The notes under the pieces were generated by a model. It did no database searches. It had not been told where the DNA came from and saw only the letters and a list, made by a program, of their open reading frames with translations. A stretch of DNA of 11,033 nt from Cymbomonas tetramitiformis (taxonomy: Eukaryota; Chlorophyta; Pyramimonadophyceae; Pyramimonadales; Pyramimonadaceae): the NCBI GenBank assembly GCA_001247695.2, contig LGRX02015448.1:1-11033 (forward strand), read 5' to 3'. Made by a program: the position numbers and the translations under genes. Position 1 is the first letter of the stretch. Every line of letters begins with the position of its first letter. Positions 7,466-11,033 of the stretch are shown here, piece after piece.

Positions 7466-8501
7466 TCAAAAGAACACGTCCCTCCTCGGCATCCATCGGA
7501 ATACCTGCGACACACACTGCGCACATCCACTATCACCGTGAGCTTAAGTATCAACATAAGCAAACTGAAAAATAAAAAGTAGTCGAACATTCAAACAATC
7601 CCTTCGCATATTACAGTAAACACTCAGTATTAAGGAATTCGCCGTTAAGGAATCAGCCAGCGTTTGGGGGGTCACGATTTTAGTGATTTATTTGGTGGAC
7701 CCAAAAAATAAGGAAGAGGTCCGAAAAGGAAGGCTCGTTGGCGGCATGCTTCGGCAATCTTAAAATAAGAAATTGACGGCATAGCTTGAGGTTGACGCGG
7801 TTCACATGGCACGTAGGCTAAGCGAGGCGCATCATTTTCTTGTAATCATCGGTGTTACGGGGTATACACCATCGTATAAGCTATGCATATGATGCCTACT
7901 CGTTGGGTCCATTTTACCACGTTCGAAAAATCAGCACACAATTTTCTCGAAAATTTCAGTTTGTGAGGCTGAGGAAGATAACGAATGGCGCTGGCTGGCT
8001 CATGAATCGGGTTCCTTCTAATGAACGAATTCGTTAGCACGCATGAAACGTCGCGGGATAGTCATAGTGATCTAAATGTCTTGACCGATTAGGCGATATC
8101 AGGCGATCATCGAGTGCTTGGGATACTGTCAGAGTCGCGTTGGTTTGTGGAAGGAATATTGGAATATTTTGTTTTGACGTGTCCGTTCGGGGAAGTCGCA
8201 GTTGCAACACTGCGAGTCGCGTTGGCATGCTTCAGATAGCGTTCAGTCATGTTCAAACGCAACATGAGTGAAATATCTTGTATGTTTTAATTCATTTTAA
8301 ATGCCTTTAATTGTTTCTGTAAATCTGACAGGAATCGATGAATTCAAGATTCATCTAGCCGTCACGAGCAGAGCCACATCACCATCTTCCAATTTCATGC
8401 AGCTTCCGTTGACTAAAACGCTCGCTTGAAAGTATTGATGGGCGAACGAGTTGCTGACGCAAAAAACAGTATTGACACATATCTTTCTGCGCTTTTTAGT
8501 G
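7466..8501. other. Intergenic region without a convincing gene
   Basis: Only short overlapping frames on both strands are seen, none supported. Small structures are a hairpin TCGCAGT/ACTGCGA at 8196-8215 and two direct copies of GAGTCGCGTTGG about 80 bases apart (about 8133 and 8214). The last ~70 bases before the next ORF resemble an intron: donor-like AAAGTATTG at 8429-8437, branch-like TTGCTGACG near 8451, and acceptor-like CGCTTTTTAG ending at 8499. If spliced, an upstream non-coding exon would join just before the ATG at 8502. This is tentative. Confidence 0.45.
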
Positions 8502-9146
8502 ATGCGTCTTCACCGCCATAGCTACAACAATGACTTCATCAAGGAGGTTCTTCGTCAGACACCTTTCGGGCAAGAGCCACCTTACACCTTGGCGGACTTG
8601 GCGTTCGTCTTCAACGGCTTCTGCCAGAACGAAAAATTTTCCCGTTCTGTAGGACTCGAGCGGTTGGTAAGGCAGTTGGCCAACCCGCTCGGGTTGAATG
8701 TCATTTTTTCAGAAAAAGTGCAGCTGACTACGGTTGTCGAGTACGAGAAAGGCGACGACAAAGTGCGGAAGGAGCACTTGGGGCGGCAAATTGGATTTGC
8801 CTCCAACCTGATCAACCAGTGTAGTGGACTGCGGACCCCAGTATTGGTAGAAATCGATAGCGAGTGGTATGTGGACGTCGATGCTATTTTCACAACCTCG
8901 ACTTGTCCTGAAGCTGGACGTTACGATATCGTGTACCCAGGTGATCTCTCCAACTTTCTCCCTCCCTGCGTTGCATGTCTCCCTCCCAAAGAGTACGTGT
9001 CGTTACATCACTGCTTTTCGAAAGCTTTTTACGATATAAACGATATAACGAATTCGAGTCGAGTGAGCTTGCTAGCGAACGGATGTCTAGTCGTCGCTTC
9101 GAATGAATTAAAGAACTTGTTTAGAAACACGGCGAATGGGATTTAA
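8502..9146 (+). CDS. Hypothetical protein, 214 residues
   Basis: This is an open frame of 214 residues from the first ATG (8502) to TAA. The frame is open further upstream but only with non-ATG codons, so I start at the ATG. I do not recognise the family. It looks protein-like: mixed helices and strands, no low-complexity runs, no signal peptide, no obvious membrane span. Segments worth noting are FIKEVLRQTPFGQEPPYTLADLAFVF near the N-terminus, a central VLVEIDSEWYVDVDAIF, and a proline/cysteine stretch FLPPCVACLPP about residues 148-158. Possible upstream splice signals (8432-8499) hint at a spliced leader exon. It is followed six bases after the stop by a GC-rich tandem repeat, so no further exon is apparent. 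It could be an orphan gene, a fragment of a larger one, or a chance frame; the overlapping frames are clearly less protein-like. Confidence 0.5.
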   Translation: MRLHRHSYNNDFIKEVLRQTPFGQEPPYTLADLAFVFNGFCQNEKFSRSVGLERLVRQLANPLGLNVIFSEKVQLTTVVEYEKGDDKVRKEHLGRQIGFASNLINQCSGLRTPVLVEIDSEWYVDVDAIFTTSTCPEAGRYDIVYPGDLSNFLPPCVACLPPKEYVSLHHCFSKAFYDINDITNSSRVSLLANGCLVVASNELKNLFRNTANGI

Positions 9147-9151
9147 TTTGC

Positions 9152-9335
9152 AGCTCAGCAGGCGGTGCCCCCTTGCTGGTTGCGAGTAGGGGGGGTAGGA
9201 TGCGTTCAATCAAGCGCAGCAGGCGGTGCCCCCTTGTGGCTGCGAGTGGGGGGGGCGTGGGATACCTTGAATATAGCGCATCAGGCGGTGACCCCTGGTT
9301 GCTGCGAATGGCGGGGGCGGGATACTTTGATTGTG
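9152..9335 (+). repeat. Tandem repeat, three copies of 61-62 bp, GC-rich
   Basis: CAGGCGGTG begins at 9159, 9220 and 9282. Each copy then has a C-run (CCCCC or CCCC), TGCGA, a G-run of five to eight G and a GGATAC/GGATGC-like end. The copies are diverged but clearly related. Within each unit the C-run and G-run can pair as a hairpin. It begins directly after the 8502-9146 ORF. Confidence 0.85.
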
Positions 9336-9543
9336 AACAAGTACGCTGTCACCAAAGTTTTGATCACAAGTGACAATCTAGTAGGGTTGGTCTTCTAGGG
9401 TATTTGAAAACAACGACGTTTAGGGGAAACCGTGCTTTGATGTGGATACGACGGCTTGATGCTGACTGTGCGCTGAATCGTGTGTAGGCTGCCAGGTGGC
9501 CGCGCCACGCGCAGTTATTCAGCTCGGGGGAGGCCAGCAGCGG
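9336..9543. other. Short unannotated stretch
   Basis: Nothing recognisable is seen between the 61-62-bp repeats and the two-strand open segment. There are no in-frame ATG starts leading into the plus-strand frame that follows. Confidence 0.4.
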
Positions 9544-9813
9544 CTACGCATTGCCAGAGGGGGGGGAGAGGGCATAGACAGTGTCCCCTTTGTGAATAAC
9601 GATGTTCGTCTCGGGCTGTTGCATGCAGGTACAACGGGGCTTCCTCTGATTCACTTCTCTGGAGTCGAACATAGAGGGAAGCAGTACCCCCACGGTGTCG
9701 AAAAAACCCTCATCCGGCTTCAAACCGGTGTGAGGTGCTTTTATGGCGACGAGTATGGCTTCCCCAACGACTACGTCAACGGTGCAGATCAAGATTTCCC
9801 GCCTGGGAGCGTT
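9544..9813 (-). pseudogene. Possible C-terminal exon or gene fragment, strand uncertain
   Basis: On the minus strand a frame runs about 89 residues from an acceptor-like CAGCTTTAG (ending at 9814) to TAG, with no ATG at its start. It reads REILICTVDVVVGEAILVAIK at the beginning and NIVIHKGDTVYALSPPSG at the end. The VIxKGDxVYALxP ending is reminiscent of the last strands of an RCK/TrkA-C potassium-channel regulatory domain. That is a weak resemblance by eye only. The plus strand of the same DNA is also open from 9466 to 9930, likewise without ATG, and ends near a good donor sequence AAAGGGGTAAGTGG at about 9829-9842, so the true coding strand is unresolved. Upstream minus-strand exons cannot be found in the GC-rich repeats that follow, so a fragment is more likely than a whole gene. 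Confidence 0.28.
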
Positions 9814-9966
9814 CTAAAGCTGGGCACCAAAGGGGTAAGTGGTCTTTCGCCCACTTCATTCCACGGGTGTGCACTCCCCCGGTGTGCTTCCTCAAGGCAG
9901 GGATCGTGTAAGTTGAGTTGCGTGTATTAGCGTCCATGTGTCCGATGCACCGGCTGGAAGAAGCAT

Positions 9967-10314
9967 CAGCGAGGCCCAAATTGCACTCCCCGAGCAGTGA
10001 GCCCCAGTGCGCGCCCCCTGAGCAGCGAACCCCGGGGCGCGCTCCCTGAGCAGCGAGCGCCGGAGCGCATACCCCAAGCAGCGAGCCCCGGAGCGCATGC
10101 CCTGAGTGGCGAGACCCAGAGCGCACTTCCCTGAGCGGCGAGCCCCGGGGCGCGCCCCCTTAGCAGCGAGCCCCGGAGTACACTCCCGGCGACGAGCCCC
10201 GGGGCGCGCCCACGAGCTGGCGGCCCCGGGGCGCGCCCGGCGGCGAGCGGGGCGCGCCCAAGCTTGACGAGCCCCGGGGCGCGCCCACGGCGACGAGCCC
10301 CGGGGCGCGCCCCC
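9967..10314. repeat. 28-bp GC-rich tandem array, first block
   Basis: CAGCGAG-type starts occur at 9967, 9995, 10023, 10051 and 10079, spaced exactly 28 bases. The unit is GAGCAGCGAGCCCCG followed by GGGCGCGCCCCCT or by variants such as GAGTACACTCCCC and GAGCGCATACCCC. The last ~130 bases are less regular, but the AGCCCCGGGGCGCGCCC core continues. The self-complementary GGGGCGCGCCCC recurs. The frames crossing it are products of the repeat, not genes. Confidence 0.92.
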
Positions 10315-10318
10315 TTAA
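10315..10318. repeat. TTAA target site, left copy
   Basis: TTAA lies directly before the CCCCTCTTCCGGTA terminal repeat and is duplicated at 10876-10879. Confidence 0.88.
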
Positions 10319-10875
10319 CCCCTCTTCCGGTATGTGCTTCGAAAACGAAGCATCGAAAATCCTGTACTCAATTTTGATTTGTTAAGGCATTTGACCTCCG
10401 ATCACAATTTTGAAAACATATCTGAAAACATCGCATCAATCAAGGCGCATTCAAACATGTGTATGGAAATTGTGAAGAAGCAACATTTTGCATAAAATTC
10501 CAAGTTAAATGAAAACCGACACATACGAATTCGTTACATTTAAGCTATACAAGCCCTAATGAAGTAACAACCCTCGTTTTGACTGTGGACCTAGAATATG
10601 AACTTTATAGGGTTTATGGAGCCGACATTAGGGTCGATAATAGGGTTTATAGTTGGGAACATGTTGAGCATATGTAACAATCGCAATTTGTGACTTGACA
10701 CCGAAACGCTTTGTGCATGTTTACAACAATATATTATGCACGGTGCAGCGCGATGCGCCTCGCCGAGACGTTTCCGGCGGTATCTTTAAAGTTCGAATTG
10801 GACCACGAACACGACAGTTATTCAAAAAAAGGCGGGCAACACCATAATGGCAACATCGACTTACCGGAAGAGGGG
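10319..10875. mobile_element. piggyBac-type MITE (557 bp) inserted in the 28-bp array
   Basis: The ends are perfect 14-bp inverted repeats, CCCCTCTTCCGGTA (10319-10332) and TACCGGAAGAGGGG (10862-10875), each flanked by TTAA. TTAA duplication and terminal repeats starting CCC are the signature of the piggyBac superfamily. The interior is AT-rich, unlike the array on both sides, and has no convincing ORF, so it is non-autonomous. A subterminal hairpin TGCTTCG/CGAAGCA (loop AAAA) lies at 10335-10352. Removing the element and one TTAA gives CCCCC-TTAA-CAGCGAG. This has exactly the length of the array consensus CCCCC-TGAG-CAGCGAG, so the insertion is clean and the array predates it. The short frames at 10711-10962 are not supported. 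Confidence 0.88.
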
Positions 10876-10879
10876 TTAA
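10876..10879. repeat. TTAA target site, right copy
   Basis: TTAA lies directly after the right terminal repeat and before the array resumes with CAGCGAG at 10880. Confidence 0.88.
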
Positions 10880-11033
10880 CAGCGAGCCCAGGGGCGCGCC
10901 CCCTGAGCAGCGAGCCCCGGAGTACACTCCCCGAGCAACGAGCCCCAGGGCGCGCCCCCTGAGCAGCGAGCCCCGGAGTACACTCCCCGAGCAGCGAGCC
11001 CCGGGGCGCGCCCCCTGAGCAGCGAGCCCCGGA
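10880..11033. repeat. 28-bp GC-rich tandem array, second block, cut by window end
   Basis: This is the same 28-bp unit as at 9967-10314, but more regular. Two variants alternate, one containing GGGGCGCGCCCC and one containing GGAGTACACTCCCC, giving a 56-bp higher-order period. It continues to the last base, so the array extends beyond the window. Confidence 0.92.

Noticed and set aside
9776..10126. Repetitive frames over the GC-rich array (LLGVCAPAL-like and SGARCSG-like peptides)
   Set aside because: They are translations of the 28-bp repeat, which is open in several frames because it lacks stop trinucleotides.
10600..10660. TAGGGTTTA-like motifs as interstitial telomere repeat
   Set aside because: Only scattered single copies inside the MITE interior, not tandem.
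9967..11033. The 28-bp array as a CRISPR
   Set aside because: Units are contiguous with no unique spacers, and the context is eukaryotic.

Overview
This window looks like nuclear DNA of a eukaryote, most likely a florideophyte red alga such as Chondrus or a relative. The one gene I recognise with certainty is a conventional actin on the minus strand (2455-3691, 377 residues). It is split by a single 103-bp spliceosomal intron after codon 20. From memory, the Chondrus crispus actin gene also has one intron near its 5' end; this was not checked against a database. Low gene density and abundant repeats fit such a genome. No tRNA, rRNA, CRISPR or bacterial operon signal was seen.

Layout. 1-655: no convincing gene. 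656-2006: an apparent DNA transposon with 44-bp near-perfect terminal inverted repeats (TIRs) and an inner 20-bp perfect inverted pair. It carries one small minus-strand ORF (1054-1428) encoding a basic protein with an AT-hook-like segment, possibly with a broken cysteine-rich N-terminus. 2007-2454: AT-rich 3' flank of actin. 2455-3691: actin. 3692-4640: actin upstream region, no convincing gene. 4646-6440: a complete small LTR retroelement with 236- and 232-bp LTRs, TG...CA ends and a 5-bp target duplication CAGGG. It has no recognisable gag or pol, so it is a non-autonomous TRIM-like element. 6613-7465: a long inverted repeat of nearly identical ~250-bp arms; each arm holds two copies of a 49-59-nt unit that folds as a three-way junction. 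8502-9146: an ORF of unknown function. 9152-9335: three copies of a 61-62-bp GC-rich tandem repeat. 9544-9835: a segment open on both strands, possibly a gene fragment. 9967 to the window end: a very GC-rich 28-bp tandem array, interrupted at 10319-10875 by a 557-bp MITE with TTAA target sites and 14-bp TIRs of the piggyBac type.

How it fits together. Apart from actin and perhaps the 8502-9146 ORF, the window is built from mobile and repeated DNA. Four structurally different repeat systems sit within 11 kb: TIR element, TRIM, fold-back element and TTAA MITE. The LTR element and the MITE have intact target duplications and look recent. I found no multi-gene pathway or operon. The least explained signal is the set of four folded units in the 6613-7465 inverted repeat, where at least one paired position changes in a compensatory way.
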